NCBI GenBank assembly: GCA_030512335.1
Contig: JAULSU010000003.1
Span: 5,766,001-5,830,000 of the forward strand
Direction of reading: 5' to 3'
Source of the DNA: Immersiella caudata
Lineage: Eukaryota > Ascomycota > Sordariomycetes > Sordariales > Lasiosphaeriaceae
DNA: 64,000 bases
Every line of letters begins with the position of its first letter. Position 1 is the stretch's first letter. This document shows positions 11,646 to 21,745 of this stretch, piece after piece. The notes under the pieces are model-generated. The model was not told the origin of the DNA and ran no database searches. It saw only the letters and a list, made by a program, of their open reading frames with translations. A program made the position numbers and the translations under genes.

Positions 11646-12141
11646 GGTGAACTCTCCGGGAAATGTCGGTCGTTGGTGTCGCGCGTTTGCCGCAGCGCCC
11701 CTCGTTCAATCGGTTCCAGTCAAAAGCCGAGGTAGCGCTCAAAACGGAATAGGGTGCTGTCGCGCGCTTCGAAGAAGGGACAGAGGAAATAGGAAAGAGT
11801 CAAAAGAGGCAAGGAGAAGTCGAAGAATAGGGAGCGAATGAACCTCGTCAGCAGGCAGCGTTGACGACGAGGGAGAGTTGAAGGGATCAGGACACCGCCA
11901 CACCCGATCGCTGTCGCCAGATGATGCAGAGCGGCTGACGAACCGAAACTTGGCAACTGGAACATGGTGGATCCCGTCGGAAATGCGGCAGCCACAGACC
12001 CTTGTCATTTGCCAGACCCGTTTGGGCAGGTGTGGCTTGCCAGCTTTGTGGCTGGTGCTTTCAAGATTGCGCCGATGACATCTTCGCCAATGGATTTTGC
12101 CGCGACGAAGAGAGCTGGAGCATTGGCAAGTCACCGCAAAT
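11646..12141. other. intergenic, divergent promoter region
   Basis: This 496-bp gap separates the Bsd2-like gene (minus) from the CBP6-like gene (plus). Short open frames here show no conserved motif. Confidence 0.6.
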
Positions 12142-12627
12142 ATGGCCAGCGCAGGAAGAACAGTACGCCGTCCGAGCTCATATCGCGTCAATTCAATTGC
12201 TGACCTTTCACTGTACCAGGCAATCGCTTCCCGCGTCCAGCGCGCGCTGGAGCAGTGGCCGAAAGATGCGCTTCGTCCCAATCTCCAGTTCCAAGATGTC
12301 ATGGCCAAGCGCCTCGCAGCCGGAAGCCTCGCGCCCCCACGAGCGACGTATCCCAACCAGACTGCGAAGGCGGCAGCGGAGTTGAAGCAAGTCGAAGCTC
12401 TTGAAGCACTGGTTGGCAACAAGCTCATGCAACGGGTGAGTTTCATGACTGCGCGGTGGGAAGTTGGAGGCTAACCGGCGTAGTATCCCCTGACTGCCCG
12501 CACGCTGCAACCGAAATCGAATCCCACATACTTCAACGACCTTCTCGCCGAGCTTGAGGAAGCACCCTCTCGAAGTTGGACGACCCGGGTTGCAAACAAG
12601 CTGAAGGGCATGTTCCGAGCGAGCTAG
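12142..12627 (+). CDS. CBP6/UQCC2-like complex III assembly factor
   Basis: Two exons, 12142-12435 and 12484-12627, encode 145 aa. The intron is 48 nt with a GTGAGT donor and TAG acceptor. Key stretches are RVQRALEQWPKDALRP, FQDVMAKRL and the C-terminal YPLTARTLQPKSNPTYF followed by LLAELEEAPSRSW. This pattern matches the short fungal proteins related to CBP6 and UQCC2, which bind mitochondrial ribosomes or new cytochrome b and help assemble the bc1 complex. The protein is basic and lacks membrane spans. A 57-nt in-frame segment after RT (starting GTACGC, ending CAG) could be spliced out to give a shorter N-terminus. Family assignment is from memory and moderately sure. Confidence 0.75.
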
Positions 12628-12939
12628 CCGGATGGCCCGGTTGTCATGATACTGTACGATAGGGTAGCACATGTGCATCTTTTGGCGTTTCGGGGAAAAG
12701 TCAGTTCTGGAAAGAGGCACCCGAAAAGAGGGTCAAGCCATAGACGGGCAGAGGGCGGCCACTCCCACTCAATCCAGTTGGAGAAGCATCGACACCATTC
12801 TGCAATACCGAGGGAATGCAGCGTGCACTTATAGCCGCGGTGCCTTGATCGAACCCAATTCCACCCATACACGGCGTGGGTATATACAGGTGTCTCACCA
12901 CCCAGTGGCGCCCCTTTCTTCTTTCAACATTCACCGTTT
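12628..12939. other. convergent 3' intergenic, 312 bp
   Basis: This stretch lies between two converging genes. It holds 3' untranslated sequence and nothing else I can identify. Confidence 0.55.
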
Positions 12940-14090
12940 TTATATGTACTTCCGCTCCGGATCGAACCTGTCCATCAACTCCATACTCTTCTCGTACATG
13001 GTAAAGACGATACCGCCGCTCATGATCAATCTCGCCAATCTCGGCAGTGCGCCACTCCAGAAGGTGAGAACGCCTTCCTGCTTGTAGATTATGCTCGCGC
13101 ACCGGAAGGAGTTGCCATATAGCTGGCGCGCCTCGATACTCTGCATGCGTGTCTTGACCGTATCCAAGGGTTGTGTCACATACACTGTGATCAAACCAGC
13201 GATGCCTCCCATGGCAAAGGTACCGGCCGCGCCCATCTTCTCGCCCGGCGCGGTGTAGCTTTCGGCGAGCTGCTTCAGAGCGTTGTATACCGAGAAGCGG
13301 GTCGCACTGTTGGCGGCTTGCCGCGCCGTTGTGGGCACGAAGCCCTGGAAGAAGCCTCGGATGCCGCGCTCGCGGGCGATGATGGGAACGGCGTGGAGGA
13401 AGCCGCGCATGCGGGGTTTGCCGGATTTACGGTCGTCGATGCTGGGTGGGCAAGGTCAGTCGCTGCTGCAACGGGGCCGAGCAACGGTACGGGAGGGCAC
13501 TCACAGGGTGGTCTTGATACTCTCTGTAGGTGTGACGGCGAGCAGAGATTCTGTCACGCCGGCGCCGAAGCCCGCGAGAACGGTCCGAGGACCGGAGAGC
13601 TTGCCGTTCTCATCGGCGAGGAGGGTCTTGTACTGGTCGAACGCGACGAATCCTGCAACCCTTCAGCTTTCCAGAACAGTAGTTCCTATTTCAGAGCTAT
13701 CGTACGGATTCCTGCCTTGAGCGCATTGCCAATGATCAATGTCGTGCACCCGGCATACCACTGCGCACCGAATGGCGGCCACGGGAGCTTCTGGCCTTCG
13801 GCTAACCTCCTGTTGAGCTGGGTTCGCGTCTTCGCGACTGTCGGCGCGGTTCGTCAGAGTCCAGAACACAACGGAGAGAGCAATTGATCCCGGGGAGACA
13901 ACGTACACTCGGCGGGATAGGTGATGGCTGGGGCAGGGGCGGGGAGTTAGCAACTGCGAAGACGGCCGAGGACAATGGCGAGCCCACCAATTTCAACGGC
14001 GCCGGCGGTCGAGCCGGCGAGAATAGATCGCAAGGCGCTCGGCCCCTTGAGCGCCGGGCGCGAATCGTCTTTCGGTGCTGTGGACGACAT
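12940..14090 (-). CDS. mitochondrial citrate/tricarboxylate carrier (SLC25A1/CTP1 type)
   Basis: Five exons, 14090-13988, 13927-13907, 13837-13706, 13652-13505 and 13441-12940, join to 301 aa, the usual carrier length. The second exon is only 21 nt. The three signature repeats read YPAEFAKTR, TPTESIKTTL and QPLDTVKTRMQ, marking the six-helix SLC25 fold of the inner mitochondrial membrane. The segment FGAQWYAGCTTLIIGNALKAG with RFVAFDQYK after it is typical of citrate carriers, which exchange matrix citrate for malate and feed cytosolic acetyl-CoA for lipid synthesis. All introns have standard donors and acceptors. I see no defect. Confidence 0.93.
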
Positions 14091-14560
14091 GCTTGCGACG
14101 TAAGGGGCCCCAATGTCGGGAATCGAGTCAAAGATGGAGCTTCACTTTTTCGGTGATGCAATCGGAGTGCAGCCATATGATGCAACCAAGTGGGGTTGCA
14201 TTGGAAGGGTTAGGGTTGACTGTCGGTCTCGGTTGTCTCGGCTCGTTCCGTCATTGCCCTCTCAGCACTTCCCCTCACCTCACCACGGGTCTTGGATGTT
14301 TCGCTCAACGGCTTCAGAAGACCGATTCCTTGCCAAGCAGGGCAACTTGACCCGTTGGGAGGCACCTAGCCATTCTCGTGTGTCGTTGTGGGATCGCAGG
14401 TCTGGTGGGTATGTGCCACCCGTGTGGCACAGCGTCACAGTCCCCGACCATTCTGGCAGGTATAAAGCGCGCCCTCCCAAGCGATGGACGCCCCCATGCA
14501 CACAGATCTCTAGGCATCCCTGAGTGCTATCTACTGTTGACTGCGTAGTGCCCATCCATA
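14091..14560. other. intergenic, divergent promoters
   Basis: This 470-bp gap separates the citrate carrier (minus) from the aldo-keto reductase (plus). It contains a TATA-like box and no open frame of interest. Confidence 0.6.
14461..14466 (+). promoter_or_regulatory. TATA-like box of the aldo-keto reductase gene
   Basis: TATAAA lies 95-100 bp upstream of the ATG at 14561 on the same strand. Its position fits a core promoter. Assignment rests on motif and spacing only. Confidence 0.4.
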
Positions 14561-15449
14561 ATGCCCAAGCGGAAACTGAAGGACATCTCGAAGGACGTGC
14601 TCACGCAGTCCAAAGTCAAACTCAATAGCGGACATCAGATGCCAGTGCTGGGCTTTGGTGTAGGTGTCGAACAAGAGAGACTTGGATGTTGGCCTTACTG
14701 ACCAAGACCAGGTTTGGTCTATGTAAGACCCCTGGAGAGGCAAATATGTGCTCCCTGACTGAGCGTGCAGCTCCCCGGCCCAAACCCAACAGGCATGCAA
14801 ACATGCACTGGACGCTGGCTATCGACTCGTGGGTATCTCCCACGGTACCTAATTCCGGGCACCAGTTCTAATAGATAGCCTCTAGATCGACACGGCCTCG
14901 GTTTACAAGAACGAGGCCGAATGCAGCGCTGCCATTGACGCTGCCATCAAAGCTGGCACGCTCGAGCGGGATGACGTCTTCCTAACCACTAAAGTGTCAA
15001 CACCGCTCAAAGGGTATGATGCGGCCAAGCAATCTATCAAAACGTCGCTGGATAAACTCGGCCTCGACTACATAGACCTCGTTCTCCTCCATGGGCCCTA
15101 CGGCGGCTCCGAGAAGCGCAAGGGAGCATGGAAGGCTCTCGTCGAAGCTGTCGACCAAGGCAAGGTCCGCAGCATCGGCGTATCCAACTACGGGGTCCAA
15201 CACTTGAACCAAATCGAAGAGGACATCAAAGAGCTCCAAGAAGAGCGCGGCGGCAAGCCAGGCGTGGGCGGTATCATCTCCGTAAGCCAATGGGAAGCCC
15301 ATCCATGGTGCGTACGAGACGACATCGAGGAGTGGTGTCGGAAGCGAAACATCGTGTTCGAAGCATACAGTCCACTTGTACGCGGCTTCTGGCTGAAGGA
15401 TAAGACGCTCAAGGCTGTCGCGGAGACGTTGACGTCTACGGGTGTTTGA
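14561..15449 (+). CDS. aldo-keto reductase, C-terminally truncated
   Basis: Four exons, 14561-14659, 14712-14722 (11 nt), 14771-14828 and 14886-15449, give 243 aa. The 11-nt microexon is required to restore the conserved LGFGVW and PAQTQQACKHALDAGYR stretch; introns of 52, 48 and 57 nt have good donors and branch sites. The catalytic set is visible: Asp and Tyr in DTASVYKNE, Lys in TTKV, His in LLHGP; also SIGVSNYG and EAYSPLVRG. Family members usually have about 280-300 residues and end with strands 7-8 and the NADPH-binding loop. Here the frame stops after TLKAVAETLTSTGV, so that part is missing. Downstream there is a vague LPPK-like remnant but no continuous frame. The product may fail to fold or bind cofactor. 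Confidence 0.75.
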
Positions 15450-15935
15450 CATTAGAGAAACCACTGTTGGGTGAGATTGTTTCTACACCGCCGTTTGCCT
15501 CCCAAGCAGTCGTGAAACTCACCGCCTTTGTTTAAGAGGACGGAAGGATTTCGTTTTGCTGTGTATTGGCTGTGGAAACTTTCGTGGATCGGCAAGTGGA
15601 TGGGCTGACGTGGACAGCTCAATAACGATGTCTGGGCGCCCTTTCCTGTCGCGATTTCCAACCAATCATCCATCCCTCCCCCCCCAAAAATTCAGCAACA
15701 TCAACAGCATACCAACAGCATGAACGCAAGCTCGAGGCTCTAATCTCCATTCTGAAGAGGTACTTACCGCACTATCAAGGTTAACCGGTGATATGCTTCC
15801 CATGGGTATCATTCTTTGTACTCCAGGAAGCACGAGATGAAGATGATTCAGTCGCAAACGCAGTCAAAGAACCCAGCGAACTCCAAATCAGAACCACGCG
15901 CATCCTTCGCCACCACAACATCCCCCTATCGCGCG
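15450..15935. other. convergent intergenic, 486 bp
   Basis: This stretch follows the aldo-keto reductase stop and precedes the stop of the charged nuclear-type gene. It may include decayed sequence of the missing reductase C-terminus. No intact gene is visible. Confidence 0.5.
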
Positions 15936-17291
15936 CTAAAAACCGCCTGGACCCTCCGGCTCAGCCTTGACGTCCTCCCACTTGAGTATATCCTCCTCGT
16001 TATCGTCCTCCTCCATGTCCACGTCGGCCCTGGCATCAACACGCAGCGCCTCCTGTGCCTTCAGCCTCGCCGAGCGAGGGGTGCGCGTCGAACCACCCGA
16101 CTTGCCGACTGCGCTCGAACGACTTTCGCCGCGGCTCAGGGCGTAGTAATTTTTGTAGTCTCCATCGCTATCGTCATCCGAATCATTATTCTTCTTTTTC
16201 TTCGGGCCTCGACGACGACGGCCGGAGGATGGGGCGTCTCCGACCTCCTTGCCAACCTTCTTGATCCGCACCTTCTTGGCACTGCGACGCTGGGGAGTAC
16301 GCAGAGGCGGCAGAGGCGGCAGATCAACGTCCATGGCGCCGTCGTCAACATCTTGGTCGTCATCCGCGAGTCTGTCCTCGTCATCCTGGTCCTTATTGGG
16401 GAGTTGGCTGCTAGGGAATGATGTGACCACCTCTCTTCTCTTGCGCTTCAGAGTAGCGTTGGGGTTGGAAAGAAGATCGTGGTTGTATTCCATCCTCTCT
16501 GCAACATGGCGTCCCTTTTCGTCGTCCTCGAGAAATCCAGAGTGGCTGTCAAGCCAGTGCTTGATCACATCGTCGCTCTGAGAGCCGTCAACTCCCTCGT
16601 ATCCGCGCATGACCTTGATAACGGGGTCCGGCTCGCTGTCTCTGTCGTGGAAGTGGTTGTATGCTCCGAAGAGCCAAACCTCGCCGTCGACTAGGATGTC
16701 GAAGCCGCCTTTGAGGTCCTTAATCAACTGACGCGCCTCGGGTATGTCAGGGATCCTGGCAACGCCGCCGGAAGGCCAGTCTCGGACTCGCAAGTCCACG
16801 GTGTATAGGTCGTCTCTGGCGTCGGGTGGCAAGAGAACTCCGGTCTTGGCGAGTGCCAAGCCTGACATGCGGACCGTGGTGTTCTCAGACGGGGGCCACA
16901 GCGTGACGCAGAAGGTCGCTTGCGGGTAGAGAAGACCCACGACTTCGAGCCAGGAGCCCTCGATCTTGAGCGCCCGCGTGATTGCCTCTGGCCGGAAAGG
17001 AGGAAGACCGCCGGCAGGCTCCAGCGGCTTGAACGGGTGCTGGGGGTCGACCTGGATCCGAGTGATGCGCTCAGCGGTGTTGAGCTGCTTGGGAAAATAC
17101 GCGACATCTTTTCCCTTGCCCTCGTAGGGCAGATCGGCAGTGGCGAAGGCCATTGCCTCCTCCTCAGCGGCGGTGAGCGCGGGGAAGTAGCCGCCGTTGG
17201 TGCCGGGACTGCTGCTGACGCTGGCGCCGTAGCCTTGGGCCTGCGCGTCGAGCATGTGGAGGCGATGGCCTGAGGGCCCGGCGGATTCCAT
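15936..17291 (-). CDS. uncharacterised charged, probably nuclear protein
   Basis: A single exon encodes 451 aa. Residues about 1-250 look globular, with conserved-looking stretches (FPKQLNTAERITRI, WLEVVGLLYPQATFCV, GGFDILVDGEVWLFGAY). The C-terminal 200 residues are low in complexity, with alternating basic tracts (KRKRRE, GRRRRGPKKKK) and acidic tracts (DDDSDGD, DMEEDDNEED). The basic clusters are plausible nuclear localisation signals. The acidic and basic pattern is common in chromatin-associated proteins, but I recognise no named domain. The gene sits in a block of housekeeping genes and shows no break, so it is likely real and expressed. Confidence 0.8.
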   Translation of the reverse strand: MESAGPSGHRLHMLDAQAQGYGASVSSSPGTNGGYFPALTAAEEEAMAFATADLPYEGKGKDVAYFPKQLNTAERITRIQVDPQHPFKPLEPAGGLPPFRPEAITRALKIEGSWLEVVGLLYPQATFCVTLWPPSENTTVRMSGLALAKTGVLLPPDARDDLYTVDLRVRDWPSGGVARIPDIPEARQLIKDLKGGFDILVDGEVWLFGAYNHFHDRDSEPDPVIKVMRGYEGVDGSQSDDVIKHWLDSHSGFLEDDEKGRHVAERMEYNHDLLSNPNATLKRKRREVVTSFPSSQLPNKDQDDEDRLADDDQDVDDGAMDVDLPPLPPLRTPQRRSAKKVRIKKVGKEVGDAPSSGRRRRGPKKKKNNDSDDDSDGDYKNYYALSRGESRSSAVGKSGGSTRTPRSARLKAQEALRVDARADVDMEEDDNEEDILKWEDVKAEPEGPGGF

Positions 17292-18858
17292 CGCGGTCGG
17301 CTTGGGTGCTGGTTCCGGTGATGATGTTAGCTCAAGACTCGAGGTGCGGCAAGAAGTTGGGACGAAGATGCAGCTGGTGTTCAGACGAAGGCTGAACGCG
17401 GAATTTAGGGATCGATGATACTCAGATTGGCAGTTGGACGAAATGCAACCGCAGGGTAATACTCACGACGAGAGCAGCAAGCAAAGCGCAATTGGCAACA
17501 CGGTGATGAGGTGGCGAGGAGGTGTTTGCTCGCTCAACGAAGTTGGCGAGGCGATGTTGTGGGAGAGAGGAATAATGGGTGGCAGACTTGGGCTTGCAAA
17601 GCAGAGGTCACAAGGGCCGAGGAAAAACTCCGCCTGCGGAATTTTCACGCTGGCGATGTCATCTAGCGTGGAGATCGTTAAGAATTTGCTGTCGATTTGG
17701 AGTTCAGATGGCGGAAGATATGGGTGGCGAACTGCTCTCTCAGCGAACAGTCAAGTTGGCGGCAGGTCGAGGTGCTACTCTACTTGTCGCCCCCCTCAGT
17801 TCCAGGAAGATAAAAGCCCTCGATGTACAAAAGCACTTCACGAGAGCATCATGATAGGCACAAGCCCCGTTCACGGGAGATATCGCTGCATCGCATCAAG
17901 AATCTGCTGCCAGTGTGGACTTTGTTGACATCCTTTCCAGCAGTCAGGTTCCAGGACTCGGATCGCGGGACGTCTCGCTGATGGCGGACGAAGTTCACTG
18001 CTTTTCACTGATGTACACAACTTCTGGGCAATTGGCGGTGTTCTGCGCCTCCGCTGAACACAGACAGCATCGTAGCTGTGATAACGTTGAAGGCCTTGGC
18101 AGGGGCTGTTTGTCCGTTTGTTGATTATGGGAGCAGTCGCTGCGGCTATTGACTGCACGCTCCACAACGAACAGGGATCGTCACACAAGTTGCACAGCAG
18201 ACCGATCTCCAAAGGCAAAAAGGATTGTGCCAGAGCAATGGGATGTTGTTGGTCTCTTGTCCCGTGAGCACTGGGCCAGCTTTGAGAAGTGCTTGCTCTC
18301 TTGGGTTATCTCCGATCGAAGGCGGCCGATTTCATTCTTTGCTTTGTGGTACTTTGCCAGCTGGCTGCCAGCAGCTCGGTTGCCTCGCTTCTCGGCCCAG
18401 CTCACCCCTCGTTCGTGCCTGCCGGGATTATGTGTGTGCGATTTAGAGTTTGGCATCGCGCTAGGCTGTCAGATGCAGAGACGTCATTTTTGGGATTCTC
18501 GAGCGAGTCTCGAGATCCGTCATCGGCTTCGCTCCAGATTTGAGGAATGGAGATATGTTGCACTTGTCTTCTTAGGGTTGAGTTGGGACCAGTCAATATC
18601 CTGCTAGCCGTCCACAAACGAATACAGAATCCGACTTGCTTCCGAGTTCCCGGATAGGTGCAGCTCCTCACAAACGCCGGCCCGCAGGTCTTTGGGTAGC
18701 ACCTGCCCGTAGCCTTGTCCATGCGATTCGCGCGCGATGAACACTGGTTGGTCTAGGCATCATTCTCTAAAACCCCCCCTAGAACGTCGGTGAAGTTGGT
18801 GAGAGTCGATCAACGGGAGCCGCGCCATCCCCTGGACAAAGAAAGGATTCTGCCTGCA
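17292..18858. other. intergenic, 1.57 kb, divergent promoters
   Basis: This is the upstream space of the charged protein gene (minus) and of the PLP enzyme (plus). Several frames of 60-165 codons occur on both strands but overlap each other and contain no motif or plausible introns. I see no RNA gene. Confidence 0.5.
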
Positions 18859-20703
18859 ATGTCTGTCATTACAGCCCCAGAAAGTATTCCTTTGGGCTCA
18901 CCGCTACCACCAGGAGATCTGCATGTAAGAACTACCACCCGAAAGCTCATTGTCTCGTTTGCTGACCACAGTTTCAGGCTGTGAGCGTAGCCCTTCCCAA
19001 GTGGGCTGACACCGAAGGATGGGCATCTCGACACCCACGAATTCTGGAAGCTCTTCAAGTGGGCTATCCTCGATTCATGATTCCCAGAGTCGTGGAGTCG
19101 TTGGCAGCCAGACTTCTCGAGGAGTGGGCATTGCAAATGAGGTCCTCAGCAGCCGGACGGCGAGCAATGATCTTTTGCAGTCGTCGACATGCACTCATGT
19201 GTCGCGATTACCTTGGTCGGAAGTCGAGCCCAGCAGCTGCGTCGGAACGGATCGCCGCCTTTTCGGTCAGCTGGAACGGAAAGATCGCGGCTGCTACAAA
19301 CGGGGGTACTCTGCCTGATGGTGATGTCGAGTTGGCATCCGGGATGGAGGACTTGTTCGTTGTCTGCTTTCCAGAAGAGCACTTCACGGATGCCAAGGCG
19401 TTTTGGCAGCATACGGGGTTCGGCATATCCAGTAGACGGGCAACGCAATGGGTCAAGCTTGGCCCTTATGATCTGAGCCAAGCGGACGCTTGCCCAACGC
19501 CGGATGGAACCCTGCCCGAGTTTGCAAGTGTTCAATCTGCTGTTGAAACAGCAAGGGCTTCGATGGCGAAGCTTATCGCTACCAGCCAGTCAGCGTCCGG
19601 GGAGGTCAACGTTGATGACAAGGACGTGTTCCTCTACCCATCTGGTATGGCCGGCGTCACCGAGGTTGCATCTGCTATCCAAGGACTGCGAAGCAGGAGC
19701 CGGAAAGCGGCTTGTACTGCTGCCGTGTTTGGGTTTGTACCATCTCCCTTGCTTGCTTATATGCGCTGACTGTTCCTAGATTCCTCTACGTCGACACGTA
19801 CAAGGTCATCACACGGGTTCTCGGCTTTGACGCAACGCTCTACAAGTTTGACGACTCCGATATCGACATTCTGGAAGCCAGACTCGACTCTGGGTTTGCG
19901 CTTGACGCTCTTTTCACCGAGTTCCCTGGCAACCCGCTGCTACAGTCTCCCAACCTCTCGAGGTTGAACGCCCTTTCCAAGAAACACAACTTTGTGCTTG
20001 TTGTCGACGACACCATCGGATCCTGCGCCAACGTCAACGTCCTTTCTGCATGCGATGTTGTCTGCACAAGCCTGACAAAGATGTTCAGCGGCACGTGTAA
20101 TGTCATGGGTGGATCTGTTGTGCTGTCTCCGTCCTCGCCTTTCTATCTGCCGCTCCACGATATGATGATGGCAAAACAACGAGACAACAAGTGGTTCCCT
20201 GAAGATATCCTCCTGATGGAGCTCAACAGTCGGGATTTCGTCGCACGTACGCGACAGGCAAGCTCCAACGCGTCCACGATAGTCAAACAGCTCAGAGCCC
20301 ATCCGAGTGTTGTGGTGGTGTACTATCCAGAGGGCAGCCCGAGTCAGAGCATCTACGAAGAGTTCAAACTCTCCGACGGTGGGTATGGGTTCATGCTGTC
20401 GATACGGTTCACGTCACCGGCGAGAGCGGTTGCATTCCATGATGCGTTGGATGTAGCAAAGGGGCCGAGCCTCGGGACGAATTTCACCCTGGCGTGTAAG
20501 TCTCCATCCTCGTGCTGCTGGTACGTACTGGCTGACCTGCATTAGGCCCGTACACGCTGCTTGCGCATTACCGGGAGCTTGAGTGGGCTGCACAATATGG
20601 AGTTGTTGAAGATTTGGTGAGAATAAGCGTCGGGCTGGAGGATCGAGAGTGGCTACGGTCAAGGGTTGCAAAGGCATTGCAAGCCGCGGAGGACGAGGGA
20701 TGA
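18859..20703 (+). CDS. cystathionine gamma-synthase-type PLP enzyme
   Basis: Four exons, 18859-18924, 18978-19732, 19780-20495 and 20546-20703, encode 564 aa with correct phase. The start MSVITAPESIPLG with HAVSVALPKWADTEGWA is typical of the fungal family. The Cys/Met-metabolism PLP fold is seen in YPSGMAGVTE, VLVVDDTIGS and the lysine loop TSLTKMFSG, where the Lys should form the Schiff base with pyridoxal phosphate. A further stretch is EFPGNPLLQSPNL. Such enzymes link O-acetylhomoserine and cysteine in transsulfuration toward methionine; several fungal paralogues exist, so exact substrate is not certain. The long N-terminal extension (about 170 residues before the PLP core) is normal in this fungal subfamily. 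Confidence 0.88.
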
Positions 20704-21745
20704 CGAAGTGTTCAGTCAAGTTGAAGACCTCAAGATGGTCATGGTAGAGGGATTTTTGATGTTGGGCAAGTGCAAGGGCCTCTGTTTTTAGCAACGAATG
20801 ACCTCGAATGTTTGCCTCGCAAATTGAAGATCGGGCTCCCCTGGTTGTCCTCTGAGGTCGCAATTGCACCTTCCTTTGATTAAATGGAATCGGTTCCTTG
20901 ACGTCGAGTTGCAATCGTCAGGATAAGATAAGGATAACGCATCCCTGTTTCGGCACTGCGTCGGTCCTGTCGCTTTGTGTCGCTATGGAATGCTGTCTGT
21001 CTTCCTCGTCTGCTTCCGCATCCCGCTACAGAACGATCCGCAATGCCTCTGATGTCGCACACGTTTCCATTCTTTATTTTCCGGTCAAATCGATACTTTG
21101 CGATGCCCGTTTCGCAACATACGGCGGGAATTTTTGGGCAGTCACCATTTTGCAGGAGCAGGCCTCGGGGAACCGCTGGCACCCCCGAGACGAATTGACG
21201 GCAAGCCCCTGGACCCGGAGCTGGCCCGCCAGTCCTTTCCACCTGGCCGCCCATATCCCCCCGATGTTCCAGTGACGTTCCAGTCTGGGACCAAGGCAAC
21301 CGCCTCCGGTGTGTCGCTCTTCAAGATGTGCAACCAGCTTGCTTGCTGGAAATGCGAAAAGCAAACGCATTGAACTTGAGATGTCGACTGCTCAGCCAAA
21401 ATGGTCCTGCGTCAACTCGCTCACCGTCGAAGCGGCTCCGATTCCTGCCGAAGAGAAGCCCCATGGACATGAGCCAGAGATGGCCTGTACCTTGCGGCGG
21501 GCTGGATTTCAGGTCGCCAGAGACGCGTGCCTGGCGCTTAATCCGCCAAGGACCCACAGAGAGCGTCAGGGCGCTCCAACAGGACCAGGCTCAGCTCTTG
21601 GCCACCAACAACGAAGGCGCCTCAGTCTGAAACCGCGCACCCCGGCCAATTCATCCGCTGCAAGCAGACTCAATTCCTAAAGTTCTTCGGCGGCCCTCTA
21701 AGAATCCAATATTTGCTCCAACGCTCCAGAAAGAATAGCTCAACC
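20704..21745. other. intergenic, 1.04 kb
   Basis: This gap separates the PLP enzyme from the large HET gene. It shows only scattered short frames, without repeats or RNA signals. Confidence 0.55.

Noticed and set aside
18149..18607. Plus-strand frame of 152 codons in the large intergenic space
   Set aside because: No motif, starts and stops overlap with frames on the other strand, and no TATA box or intron pattern supports it.
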